From Bowmanella denitrificans (lineage in GTDB: Bacteria > Pseudomonadota > Gammaproteobacteria > Enterobacterales > Alteromonadaceae): 64,000 nt of DNA. The DNA lies in contig NZ_PEBU01000012.1 of NCBI RefSeq assembly GCF_002887595.1, forward strand, positions 124,001 through 188,000. Reading direction: 5' to 3'. A model generated the notes under the pieces. The model did not search any database, was not told where the DNA came from, and saw only the letters and a list, made by a program, of their open reading frames with translations. Both the position numbers and the translations under genes were made by a program. Positions 18,041-26,564 of the stretch are shown piece by piece; the first letter of the stretch is position 1, and each line of letters begins with the position of its first letter.

Positions 18041-19492
18041 TTAACGGCGCCAGAATAGGGGAGAAAACAGCGCCAGCACGGTAAAATATTCCAATCGTCC
18101 GAGGATCATGGCGCCGTTAAGTAGCCATATGCCTGCGTCGCTGACCGGTAGGAAATTGCTGCCCACCTGGCCAAATCCTGGCCCCAGAACGTTGATACAG
18201 GCCGCTACAGCAGTAAAAGCTGACCAGAAATCCAGACCGGTCTGCATTAATAACAAGGTCAATACTAAAGATGAGCCAGCGGCAAATGACATAAACCCCA
18301 TCACTGCGCTACGTACCTCGCTGTCCACCGCCTTGTCCTGATAACGTAACGGCAACATGGCACGAGGGTGGATAAGTTGTTGTATCTCCCGGCGAATTAA
18401 TTTAAAGGTGATAATATCGCGAATTATTTTATTGCCACCTGCAGTAGAGCCGGCACATCCGCCCAGGTAGGCACAAAACACCAGAAACATGGCACTGGCC
18501 GCCGGCCAACTGCTTAAATCCGCCGCGCCAAAACCCGTACTGGTAATAAAAGACACCACATGAAATGCGGCAAAGCTGAAGGATTCCAGAGAGCCATAGC
18601 GGTTTTCCACAAGCAGATACAGTCCCAGTGCCGCAGACAATGCTACAACAATAAGGATAAACACCCGGGTTTCCTCATCCCGCCAATACAAGAGCGGCGC
18701 TTTGCCATGCAAGACGCGAAAATGCAGGCCGAAGCTGATGGCACCCAGCAGCATAAACAGATTAGAAATCGCCAACAGGCTGTGGCTTTCAAAGTACCAC
18801 ATACTGGCATCATGGGTGGAAAAGCCGCCGGTGGAAACAGTACTGAGACTGTGGGCAATGGCGTCAAAGCCATTCATTCCACCCAAATAGTAACTCAGAG
18901 CGCAGAGCAGGGTGATCAATACATAAATAAACCACAAATAATGGGCAGTGTTTGCGATACGCGGCGAGAGTTTATCGTCTTTCACCGGGCCCGGTGTTTC
19001 CGCCTTGAGCAGCCGCATACCACCGACGTTTAGCATGGGTAACACGGCAACCACAAAGATCACCACACCCAGACCGCCCATCCACTGCAGAAACTGGCGA
19101 TACATCAGAAAAGACCTGGGCATAGCATCTAAGCCGGTTAACACTGTGGCACCTGTGGTGGTCAGAGCACTGATGGACTCAAACACCGCGTCGGTAAAGC
19201 TTACTCCTGTCACCAGCATTACTGGAAAGGCGCCCAGTACGCCGGTTAACGCCCAGGTCAGAGTGGCAAACAGCAGCGCATCACGAAAACCAATTCGGCT
19301 CAGATCGGTGTCTTTCAACAGAAAGTTAATGACCAGCGCCAGAATCAGCATAAAGCAAGCTGGCTCAAAAAAGCGCGCTGCCATCTTGTCGCGAAACCAC
19401 AGTAGTGACAATAACGCAAAGGCAAACTGCACTATGCCCATCCAGAGCATTGGCATAGCCAGTAGCTTTACAACCCTGTCCAGCTTGACCAT
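18041..19492 (-). CDS. trkH: TrkH-type potassium uptake transmembrane protein
   Basis: The start is taken at the internal ATG at 19492 (MVKLDRVVKLLAM), because an upstream start would run into kdpE; this gives 483 residues, the TrkH length. Pore loops read TTTGATVLTG, STGGFSTHD, TSTGFGAAD and NVLGPGFGQV. About ten to twelve membrane helices are visible, with GCAGSTAGGNKI after the third loop. It mediates potassium uptake together with an RCK subunit. The gene follows kdpE by a four-base gap. Confidence 0.9.
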   Translation of the reverse strand: MVKLDRVVKLLAMPMLWMGIVQFAFALLSLLWFRDKMAARFFEPACFMLILALVINFLLKDTDLSRIGFRDALLFATLTWALTGVLGAFPVMLVTGVSFTDAVFESISALTTTGATVLTGLDAMPRSFLMYRQFLQWMGGLGVVIFVVAVLPMLNVGGMRLLKAETPGPVKDDKLSPRIANTAHYLWFIYVLITLLCALSYYLGGMNGFDAIAHSLSTVSTGGFSTHDASMWYFESHSLLAISNLFMLLGAISFGLHFRVLHGKAPLLYWRDEETRVFILIVVALSAALGLYLLVENRYGSLESFSFAAFHVVSFITSTGFGAADLSSWPAASAMFLVFCAYLGGCAGSTAGGNKIIRDIITFKLIRREIQQLIHPRAMLPLRYQDKAVDSEVRSAVMGFMSFAAGSSLVLTLLLMQTGLDFWSAFTAVAACINVLGPGFGQVGSNFLPVSDAGIWLLNGAMILGRLEYFTVLALFSPLFWRR

Positions 19493-19496
19493 GCTG

Positions 19497-20192
19497 TTAT
19501 TCGCCTTTTGTGCCCGGTTCGGCAATAAAGCGATAACCAACCCCTGGCTCGGTCTGGATCAGTTTTGGGCAGCCTGCATCATCGGCCAGTTTGCGTCTTA
19601 ACTGACTGATAAAAATGCGCAGGTAGTGGGTGTCTTCGGTGTGGGTATTACCCCATATATTGCTTAGCAGTTGCTGCTGGGTCACCAACTTACCGGGACG
19701 ACTGGCCAGGTAACTTAACAGAGCAAATTCTTTACGAGACAGGGCGACCACCTCACTCTGACGCCAGACCTGGTGATTGTCGATATCCAGGCTTAGTCCA
19801 TCGAACTCCAGTCTGGTTTGTTGCACTACAGTACCAAGGTCGCGTAGCAGCACACGTATGCGGGCGATAAGCTCTTTGATGCCAAAAGGCTTACTCAGAT
19901 AATCGTTGGCACCACCTTCCAGCAAGCGAACTTTCTCTTCTTCTTCATCCCGGGCTGTAAGCACTAGTACCGGGACCTGGCTGATTTGGCGCAGTTCTGT
20001 CAACAAACTAAACCCATCTTTATCGGGTAAGCCTAAGTCCAGAATCACCAGGTCCGGCTCCTGCTCCTGCATTTTTCTCAAGCCCTGCGCTGCCGTTAGT
20101 GCCTCAAGGTAACAAAAATGCTCGGCGGTCAGTGAAATGCGCATAAAGCGTTGAATTTGCGGTTCGTCGTCAATAACCAGAATTTTATGCAT
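19497..20192 (-). CDS. kdpE: KdpE-like OmpR-family response regulator
   Basis: The 231-residue protein has a receiver domain with the phosphorylatable Asp52 (LVILDLGLPDKDG), the acidic pocket IDDEP and the Lys of YLSKPFG, followed by an OmpR/PhoB winged helix with LSRKEFALLSYLASRPG and THYLRIFISQLRRKL. These match KdpE closely. No kdpFABC operon is present; downstream lie trkH, ktrA and ktrB instead, so these are the likely targets. It overlaps the kinase gene by eight bases. Confidence 0.85.
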   Translation of the reverse strand: MHKILVIDDEPQIQRFMRISLTAEHFCYLEALTAAQGLRKMQEQEPDLVILDLGLPDKDGFSLLTELRQISQVPVLVLTARDEEEEKVRLLEGGANDYLSKPFGIKELIARIRVLLRDLGTVVQQTRLEFDGLSLDIDNHQVWRQSEVVALSRKEFALLSYLASRPGKLVTQQQLLSNIWGNTHTEDTHYLRIFISQLRRKLADDAGCPKLIQTEPGVGYRFIAEPGTKGE

Positions 20193-21207
20193 GGCGATCC
20201 CCCTGTTGTAACGGCAGGCGTATCCCCATAGTGCATCCCTGCGTTGACGCCAGTATAGCTAATTGGCCTTGATGAGCGCGGACAATACCGGCTGCCACAG
20301 CCAGTCCCAGACCGGTACCGCCTTCACCTTTGTCGCCCTTGCGGGTGGAATAAAACAGCTCAAATACCTTGCTGTGATCTGCCGCCGGAATGCCGGGTCC
20401 TTGGTCTTTCACCTGAATATCCAGACCGTTTAAATCCGCCTTAACCACGATGCTGACCTCGGATTCAGAATACTTAAGGGCATTGTCTACCAGATTGTAC
20501 AAAGCCTGTTCCAATAGTGACTCGCGCACCGGCACATCCGGCAGGTTGGTATCCAACCTGACTTTAACGCGGGGATTGTCCAACCTGCTCACCACCGCCT
20601 GAACGATGGGGGCGACAGATTGCATGGTAGTGGAAAACCGCATCTGCCCCTGTTGCAATTTAGTGGCCTGTAACAAGTTTTCGATGTAGCGATGCAATCG
20701 GTGGCTTTCATCCAGTGCGCCTTGCAGTAATTCTTGCTGATCTTCGCCCGGCAACTTGCCAGCATAGGATTGCAGAGTACTCAGGGTGCCGATAATAGTG
20801 GCCAGGGGGGTACGCAGATCATGGGAAACTGACAGCAGCACACTTGAGCGCAACTGCGCCTGGCGCAGGGCTTCCTGTTGGCTGCGATAGTAGGCGGCCA
20901 GGTGACTGGTGAGTAGGGCGATGACCAGAAACACCAACATATTGACGATATCGTCAGCATCCGTCATATGCAGGGAGTACCTTGGCTGGGTAAATAAATA
21001 GTTGAAGCTTAGGGCCCCAATCAATGCAGCAAGCACAGCGGGCAGTCGATCACCACGCAGTGCCACTGTGGCCACCCCCAACTGTAAAATCAGTAACGTC
21101 GCCAGTTTGGGCAGAAACCACCAATCAAGCAGGTAGCTGACTAACGCGGCCAGCAGCATGATCAGCAGGGCAAAAACATAAGGGTTAATTTGTTCTAGGG
21201 TCCGCAA
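20185..21207 (-). CDS. KdpD-like sensor histidine kinase lacking the KdpD and Usp N-terminal domains
   Basis: The 340-residue kinase begins with four closely spaced membrane helices (about 9-105, DUF4118 of KdpD), then HisKA with SVSHDLRTPLATIIG (His129) and HATPase with NLVDNALKYS, DQGPGIPA and GGTGLGLAV. Full KdpD has about 890 residues, with a cytoplasmic ATP-binding KdpD domain and a Usp domain ahead of the helices; both are missing here. The frame is intact and starts cleanly, so this looks like a natural short form. It is first in the potassium cassette. Confidence 0.85.
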   Translation of the reverse strand: MRTLEQINPYVFALLIMLLAALVSYLLDWWFLPKLATLLILQLGVATVALRGDRLPAVLAALIGALSFNYLFTQPRYSLHMTDADDIVNMLVFLVIALLTSHLAAYYRSQQEALRQAQLRSSVLLSVSHDLRTPLATIIGTLSTLQSYAGKLPGEDQQELLQGALDESHRLHRYIENLLQATKLQQGQMRFSTTMQSVAPIVQAVVSRLDNPRVKVRLDTNLPDVPVRESLLEQALYNLVDNALKYSESEVSIVVKADLNGLDIQVKDQGPGIPAADHSKVFELFYSTRKGDKGEGGTGLGLAVAAGIVRAHQGQLAILASTQGCTMGIRLPLQQGDRHA

Positions 21208-21293
21208 ACTGACATGGACTCAGGTTGTTGTTGTGTAGTATCAATTTACAACAAGCCGTGCCCCTGCGGCGTAAAAGTTGCGTTAATTTATTG

Positions 21294-21326
21294 ACCTGTC
21301 GACGATCTTTTCGATTATCGACAGGT
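21294..21326. terminator. Hairpin downstream of corA
   Basis: Arms ACCTGTCGA (21294-21302) and TCGACAGGT (21318-21326) pair perfectly. It lies five bases after the corA stop in the corA reading direction, but no clear T-run follows, so a Rho-independent function is only probable. Confidence 0.45.
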
Positions 21327-21330
21327 GAAA

Positions 21331-22284
21331 CTACAGCCAGCCCTTGTATTTAAAGAACAGGTAAGGGGTAATGCCCGACAGTACCATTAAGCCCAGCGCC
21401 CATGGATAGCCAAGTAGCCATTGTAATTCAGGCATATGTTCGAAGTTCATGCCGTAAATACTGGCCACCAAAGTCGGGGGCAGAAAGACCACCGCAGCGA
21501 TAGAGAATATTTTAATTATCTGGTTCTGCTCGATATTGATAAAACCCTGAGTGGAGTCCATCAAAAAGTTGATCTTGTCGAACAAAAATGTGGTGTGCGC
21601 CATCAGGGTATCAATATCGCGCATAATTTCCCGGCAGGATTCCTGCAGCTCAGGTGCCTCTCGCAAGTGTCTGAGCAGAAAAGAAATGGCCCGTTGGGTA
21701 TCCATCAGGCACAGACGGATTTTACCATTACTGTCTTCGGATTTGGCCAACTGGGCGATGGCTTCTTCCAAATCTGAGCCTTCCTCTTCCAGCACCAGAT
21801 AGCTGGTTTTCTCCAGGTTGCGGTGAATATCCTCCAGATTATCGGCCAGATTTTCCACCTTCTGTTCCAGCAGGGTCACCAGCAATTCTGCCGGTGAACG
21901 GCTTTCCACCTGACCGCGACGGGCGCGCATACGCAACAGGCGAAAATCCGCCAGTTCCGTGTCGCGAATAGTAATCAGCCGGTGCGGTTGCAGAATACAG
22001 GCCACCGAGCTGGTGGTGTGTCGCCCTTCACTCTGGGTTAAAAACAGTGAGTGCACGTGAATACCGGCCTGATCGACAAAGTAGCGTGCCGAGGCTTCAA
22101 TTTCCTCCATGTCGTCCAGTTCAGGTAAATCCAGCCGCATCAGATGTTGCAAAGCGTCACGCTCTTCATCTTCGGGTTCCTGGGCATCCAGCCACTGGGC
22201 ATGCGGCAGAGCCTGGTCCAGCGCCGTTTCGTCACTGGCCAGTTCGCGAATCAGACCATTTTCGAATCTAAACAGTTTCAGCAT
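21331..22284 (-). CDS. corA: CorA-family divalent cation transporter
   Basis: The 317-residue protein has a long cytoplasmic alpha/beta and helical N-terminal part and two C-terminal membrane helices separated by the family signature YGMNF (in ASIYGMNFEHMPE). The last residues FFKYKGWL are basic-aromatic as in CorA. It forms a pentameric channel for Mg2+, with Co2+ or Ni2+ also possible. Distinction from the zinc exporter ZntB cannot be made firmly; the E-rich N-terminus and EHMPELQW loop favour CorA. Confidence 0.86.
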   Translation of the reverse strand: MLKLFRFENGLIRELASDETALDQALPHAQWLDAQEPEDEERDALQHLMRLDLPELDDMEEIEASARYFVDQAGIHVHSLFLTQSEGRHTTSSVACILQPHRLITIRDTELADFRLLRMRARRGQVESRSPAELLVTLLEQKVENLADNLEDIHRNLEKTSYLVLEEEGSDLEEAIAQLAKSEDSNGKIRLCLMDTQRAISFLLRHLREAPELQESCREIMRDIDTLMAHTTFLFDKINFLMDSTQGFINIEQNQIIKIFSIAAVVFLPPTLVASIYGMNFEHMPELQWLLGYPWALGLMVLSGITPYLFFKYKGWL

Positions 22285-22293
22285 ACTTAGTCT

Positions 22294-23262
22294 CTAAGAC
22301 AATACACCATAACCCAGATAGCCGGTATAACCCAGATAGACGGCGATCAGTGCCAGGCCTTCAGGGCGGGTAATTCGGCCCGGCCCTTTGAGACCAATGG
22401 CCATCAACAATAAGCCAATGGTCAGGGCCAGCATTAACGCCCAGTCGCGGGTCAAGACATCAGATTCCACGGCAAGAGGATGAATACCTGCGGCAATGCC
22501 CACAACGGCCAGGGTGTTAAACAGATTAGAACCGATGACATTACCTATGGCCAGATCATGTTCTCCCTTGCGCGCTGCGACCACAGACGAGGCCAGCTCC
22601 GGCAATGAGGTGCCAATTGCCACTATGGTCAGGCCAATAATCAAATCGCTGACGCCCATCGACTGAGCCACAGTGACGGCGCCCCACACCAGGATTCTGG
22701 AACTGATAACCAGCACCACCAATCCAATAAACAGCCAGATCAGCGCGGTTTTAAGTGACATAGGATGGCTATTCAGTTCCTCTTCCACTTCTCCGGCCAG
22801 GGCATCCTGACGCTGACTCAAACCTTCGCGGATGGACCAGCCCATCAGGCCAAGCAATACTGTCAGCAATATGGCGGCATCCATACGACCCAGATTCCCG
22901 TCATATAATTGCCAGCCTGCCAGCAAGGTCACCACCAGTAAAATGGGCAGCTCTTTACGGATAATCTGCGATTGCACGGCAATCGGGGCAATCAGCGCGG
23001 TCACCCCCAAAATCAGGGCGATATTGGTGATATTTGAGCCATAAGCATTGCCCAGTGCCAGGCCGGGGTTGCCGTCTGAGGCGGCCAGGGCGGACACTAC
23101 CATTTCTGGTGCAGAGGTGCCAAAACCAATGATCACAATACCAATTAACAGGGCTGGCATACCCATATGTTTGGCGGTGGCCGCAGCCCCTTCAACAAAT
23201 TTGTCTGCGCTCCAAACCAAAAGCACCAGTCCGGCTAAAATTGCTAATGCAGCCATGGTCAT
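22294..23262 (-). CDS. Calcium/sodium antiporter, CaCA family (YrbG-like)
   Basis: The 322-residue membrane protein holds two inverted alpha-repeat motifs, GFGTSAPEMVVSALAA (about 47-62) and AIGTSLPELASSVVAA (about 215-230), which carry the ion-coordinating Glu residues. About ten helices flank an acidic cytoplasmic loop (AGEVEEELNSHP). Such proteins exchange Ca2+ for Na+ or K+. It lies nine bases upstream of corA, so the two cation genes are probably co-transcribed. Confidence 0.88.
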   Translation of the reverse strand: MTMAALAILAGLVLLVWSADKFVEGAAATAKHMGMPALLIGIVIIGFGTSAPEMVVSALAASDGNPGLALGNAYGSNITNIALILGVTALIAPIAVQSQIIRKELPILLVVTLLAGWQLYDGNLGRMDAAILLTVLLGLMGWSIREGLSQRQDALAGEVEEELNSHPMSLKTALIWLFIGLVVLVISSRILVWGAVTVAQSMGVSDLIIGLTIVAIGTSLPELASSVVAARKGEHDLAIGNVIGSNLFNTLAVVGIAAGIHPLAVESDVLTRDWALMLALTIGLLLMAIGLKGPGRITRPEGLALIAVYLGYTGYLGYGVLS

Positions 23263-23397
23263 ATGTTTCTCCTCCAGAGTTGGGCGCCTTTGTACATCAT
23301 GCGGTGATTTGGGTAAATGGATTTACGTCCAATCACCATAATAGACCGCCACAAAGATTGAAAATATCAGGCTGTGGTCGTCGCGACGAACCCCAGA

Positions 23398-24057
23398 TCA
23401 TGGAATGTTAGCCGACCCGTGCTCAGCCAACATTTCCTCATAACCGATGAAGGCACCAAGCCCAAGCAGGATAGTGCCGGAAATTCTGTCTTGCCAGAGA
23501 CTGAAATCGGCGTGTTGCGACAGCCATCTACCCAGTTTGTGTGACAGTAAGGCCACCAACAGGTCGCAGCATAGTGCAATCAGCAGATAAACCATCCCCA
23601 GTACTAATAACTGGCTGGTGATGGAGCCAGCGTCAGCACGTACAAACTGAGGTAAAAAGGCCAAAAAAAACAGGGCTGTTTTGGGGTTGGTCAATTCAAC
23701 CACCACGCTTTGGCGGAATATTCGGGCCTTGCTCCAGGGCTTGATGTTGGCCTGTTGGGGGTTATTTTGTGGCGCGCTGCGCAGGTAGCTCCAGCCCAGA
23801 TACATCAGATAGGCGGCACCCGCCAGTTTTAATGCCGTGTAAGCCAGTGGTGAGTATTTGAAAATAGCCGCCAGACCGAGAGCGGTGGCAATCACATAGA
23901 TAAACGAGCCAATCGCCAGACCACCGGCGGCGGCAACGCCCGCCTGGTGGCCTTGAGACAGGCTTCTGGCCATGATGTACAAATTAGATGGGCCAGGGGA
24001 CAGGCTGAGTAACAGTGCAGCAAGGGAAAAGGTCAGCAGAATCTCGATGGATGGCAT
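23398..24057 (-). CDS. LysE/RhtB-family amino acid exporter
   Basis: The start at 24057 (MPSIEILLTF) is chosen because CAGGAGA lies just upstream and the longer frame runs into the neighbouring gene. The 219-residue protein has six membrane helices and the LysE signature SLSPGPSNLYIMARSLSQG. Later TNPKTALFFLAFLPQFV is typical of the RhtB branch, which exports amino acids such as threonine, homoserine or leucine. Substrate is not predictable. It starts 13 bases after the amidotransferase gene. Confidence 0.85.
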   Translation of the reverse strand: MPSIEILLTFSLAALLLSLSPGPSNLYIMARSLSQGHQAGVAAAGGLAIGSFIYVIATALGLAAIFKYSPLAYTALKLAGAAYLMYLGWSYLRSAPQNNPQQANIKPWSKARIFRQSVVVELTNPKTALFFLAFLPQFVRADAGSITSQLLVLGMVYLLIALCCDLLVALLSHKLGRWLSQHADFSLWQDRISGTILLGLGAFIGYEEMLAEHGSANIP

Positions 24058-24070
24058 GGCTTGTCTCCTG

Positions 24071-24841
24071 TCAGGGGCTAATAACTTCACCACGGCGAAA
24101 TAACTGCCATTGGCCGGGTTGCATTTTATGCCACTGTTCATTGCAGGTCAGGGGTTCTGTGGCAATCACAGTCACCACATCATTGGGAGTGGTTTCACTG
24201 GCAAAATCAATATCTACATCGATATCGGACAGCCTGGCCTGGCCGAAAGGCGCACGCCGGGTGATCCAATGGAGCTTGGTAGTGCAATAGGCCAGCAGAT
24301 ATTCCCCATCTGACAGCAACATATTGAATACTCCCATTTGTCTCAGGTTATCCATTTGGTTGCAAATAAACTTAAAGGCCTGGCGACGATTTTGGGGTTT
24401 ATTGGGAAATCGTTTATCTAGTTCACTCAGCAGATAGCAAAATGCATGTTCACTGTCTGTGGTGCCAACAGGCGTAAAGCGCGCGGTAGGCAGGCTCTTA
24501 TGGTCTTTAAGCTGTCCGTTATGGGCATAGGTCCAATAGCGCCCCCATAATTCACGAGTAAAGGGATGGGTGTTTTCCAGGCCGATACGACCGCGATTGG
24601 CCTGGCGAATATGCGCCACTACGGCGGTGCTTTTGATCGGGTAGTCCGATACCAGTCTGGCTACTTCCGATTCATGGCTGGGCATTGGGTCCTTAAAGGT
24701 ACAGACACCTTTGTTTTGGTAAAAGGCCACACCCCAGCCATCCCGGTGAGGGCCGGTGCGTCCGCCACGCTCGCGCAAGCCCTTAAAACTGAAACAGATA
24801 TCTGTCGGCACATTGGCCGACATGCCCAATAACTCACACAT
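24071..24841 (-). CDS. Class II glutamine amidotransferase family protein (YafJ-like)
   Basis: Translation from the ATG at 24841 puts the catalytic Cys at position 2 (MCELLGMSANVPTD), as required for Ntn-type amidotransferases; the 256-residue length agrees with YafJ. RDGWGVAFY, HIRQANRG, NTHPF and the TYAHNGQL motif are seen. The protein is a stand-alone glutaminase domain without a fused synthase, and its acceptor is unknown. It is read together with the LysE-type exporter downstream. Confidence 0.87.
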   Translation of the reverse strand: MCELLGMSANVPTDICFSFKGLRERGGRTGPHRDGWGVAFYQNKGVCTFKDPMPSHESEVARLVSDYPIKSTAVVAHIRQANRGRIGLENTHPFTRELWGRYWTYAHNGQLKDHKSLPTARFTPVGTTDSEHAFCYLLSELDKRFPNKPQNRRQAFKFICNQMDNLRQMGVFNMLLSDGEYLLAYCTTKLHWITRRAPFGQARLSDIDVDIDFASETTPNDVVTVIATEPLTCNEQWHKMQPGQWQLFRRGEVISP

Positions 24842-24934
24842 AACTGCAAACAAGCCGATTTTGTTGCCCGCAGTTTAGCAAGAATCACGTCGCCAGGCAG
24901 CACACAGTCTCAGATTCGTCTGAGTATTACCTTT

Positions 24935-25549
24935 TTAGGTTTGCCAGATAGGATTGTCTGCCAGCAACCACACCGAGACCAACGTCAGGCTAAGGGCGTA
25001 GAGTTGATTTTGCCAGAGCATAATAACGCTTTGTCTGGATAGTCTTTCCAGCAACTTACCGGCACCAATCCAAAGCAGATGCATTGACACGTTCAGCAGG
25101 GCCAGCAAAACGATCAGGATGGGGATGGCTGTTGAACCAAACTGTTGCTCAGCAGGCTCGGTGAACAAAGAGAACATCAGTACCACCATTACCCAGCCTT
25201 TGCTGTTTAACAGCTGTACCATCAAACCATCACGAAAGCCCATAAACTTTTGCTGCTGCTCCTCGGTATTTTTACCGGAGCGCAGAAAACCGATGGCCAG
25301 ATAAAAAAGATACAAAGCGCCAAGTAATTGCAGTAGTTGAAACGCCATGGGATGGTCGTGCAATACCGCACCAAATCCATAACCAACCAGTACGGATTTC
25401 AGTATAAACACCAGATCAATGCCACAAAGCAGCGGCAACGAGCGACGGATTCCGACTTTAGCACCGGATGTGGCAAACACAATATTGGCTGGGCCAGGGC
25501 TGAAGACCAGAGGAAACATTACCCCCAGCCATAACGCGAGAAAACTCAT
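24935..25549 (-). CDS. LysE/RhtB-family exporter
   Basis: The 204-residue membrane protein has the signature FSPGPANIVFATSGA and a later LNSKGWVMVVLMFSLF motif matching the N-P-K region of RhtB-type exporters. Five to six helices are apparent. It lies directly downstream of an AraC-type regulator, a common pairing in which the regulator senses the exported compound. Identity of the amino acid or analogue cannot be derived. Confidence 0.82.
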   Translation of the reverse strand: MSFLALWLGVMFPLVFSPGPANIVFATSGAKVGIRRSLPLLCGIDLVFILKSVLVGYGFGAVLHDHPMAFQLLQLLGALYLFYLAIGFLRSGKNTEEQQQKFMGFRDGLMVQLLNSKGWVMVVLMFSLFTEPAEQQFGSTAIPILIVLLALLNVSMHLLWIGAGKLLERLSRQSVIMLWQNQLYALSLTLVSVWLLADNPIWQT

Positions 25550-25635
25550 GGAACACTCCTAAGCGTTTAAAAACGCCAGGGTATCCAAAGACAGCAGATA
25601 GATTCTTGTATGAAATTGCAGGCTTAGTGTTTGAC

Positions 25636-26454
25636 TTAAATGGCGCGGATATAGCGGCCAGGGGATACACCAAACACATTCTTAAAATTCCGGTTCAGAT
25701 GACTTTGGTCGAAAAATCCGCAGTGCAAGGCGGTATCAACACAACTGCTGCCGGATTGCAGAAGATGACGGGCATGTTGAACCTTTAGCAGTAACAGGTA
25801 TTGATGCGGGGCGATACCGTATTGGCGTTTAAAACTACGGATTAACTGAAAACGCCCCAGGCCGGTCAAGTGACACAGCTTATCCAGACCGATATTTTCC
25901 TGCCAGTTAGCCTGCAGATAGTCCCTGCTCAGGATGGCCGCTTTCTGATCGACCTTCTCCAATGCGCTTTGGCTTGATTGCCCGTGGCGTTTAAATAGGT
26001 TTTGCAATGCCAGCGTCAGCAAACTGTCCTGCGTCATATCAAGACTGTTCAATTCCAAGGTTTGATGCAGTGTCAGCAATTGTGTAAATAGGTGTGGGTC
26101 ATCAATAATGGGCCCCGTTAGTGTCGGTGTGCCATTGGTACGCTGCTCGTCAAGACAGCGAGTGACCAACTTAGTATCGAAATAAAACATGCGGTATTGC
26201 CAGCCGTTTTCCGTGCCAGCATAGCCGGTGTGAACTTCGCCAGGGTTGATGGCTACAATCTGATGCTGTGGTACAAGAATATTGCTGCCACGGTAGTTCA
26301 ATCCTTCGGCACCGCGCTCAATCACTCCAACTGCCAGCTCTTCGTGCCAGTGCTTATTGAAAGAAAATTGCCGGAATGACGCTTTAAGCAGCTCTAGTTC
26401 TGGCTGTGTGTGGCTGCGCCAAATTTTTGAAAATTCGCGGGGCTGAGGAGTCAA
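25636..26454 (-). CDS. AraC-family transcriptional regulator with cupin sensor domain
   Basis: The 272-residue protein has an N-terminal AraC-binding cupin (about 25-110, with HWHEELAVGVI and NPGEVHTG) and two C-terminal helix-turn-helix units (DKLCHLTGLGRFQLIRSFKRQYG and ALHCGFFDQSHLNRNFKNVFGVSPGRY in broken form). It probably controls the LysE-type exporter gene located 86 bases downstream on the same strand. Confidence 0.85.
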   Translation of the reverse strand: MTPQPREFSKIWRSHTQPELELLKASFRQFSFNKHWHEELAVGVIERGAEGLNYRGSNILVPQHQIVAINPGEVHTGYAGTENGWQYRMFYFDTKLVTRCLDEQRTNGTPTLTGPIIDDPHLFTQLLTLHQTLELNSLDMTQDSLLTLALQNLFKRHGQSSQSALEKVDQKAAILSRDYLQANWQENIGLDKLCHLTGLGRFQLIRSFKRQYGIAPHQYLLLLKVQHARHLLQSGSSCVDTALHCGFFDQSHLNRNFKNVFGVSPGRYIRAI

Positions 26455-26564
26455 GACGTAGGGACACCGAAATGGCCACTGGGTTGAAGCAGTCTAACAG
26501 AAATTACTGAGGTAGATGAAGGGGATGCGCCGGCCCGAAGACCGGCGCAGACCGGCTAAATCAA

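Noticed and set aside
20185-21207. KdpD-like gene as a truncated pseudogene
   Set aside because: The missing domains are N-terminal to a clean start, all kinase motifs are intact, and the response regulator gene overlaps it, so it reads as a functional short kinase.
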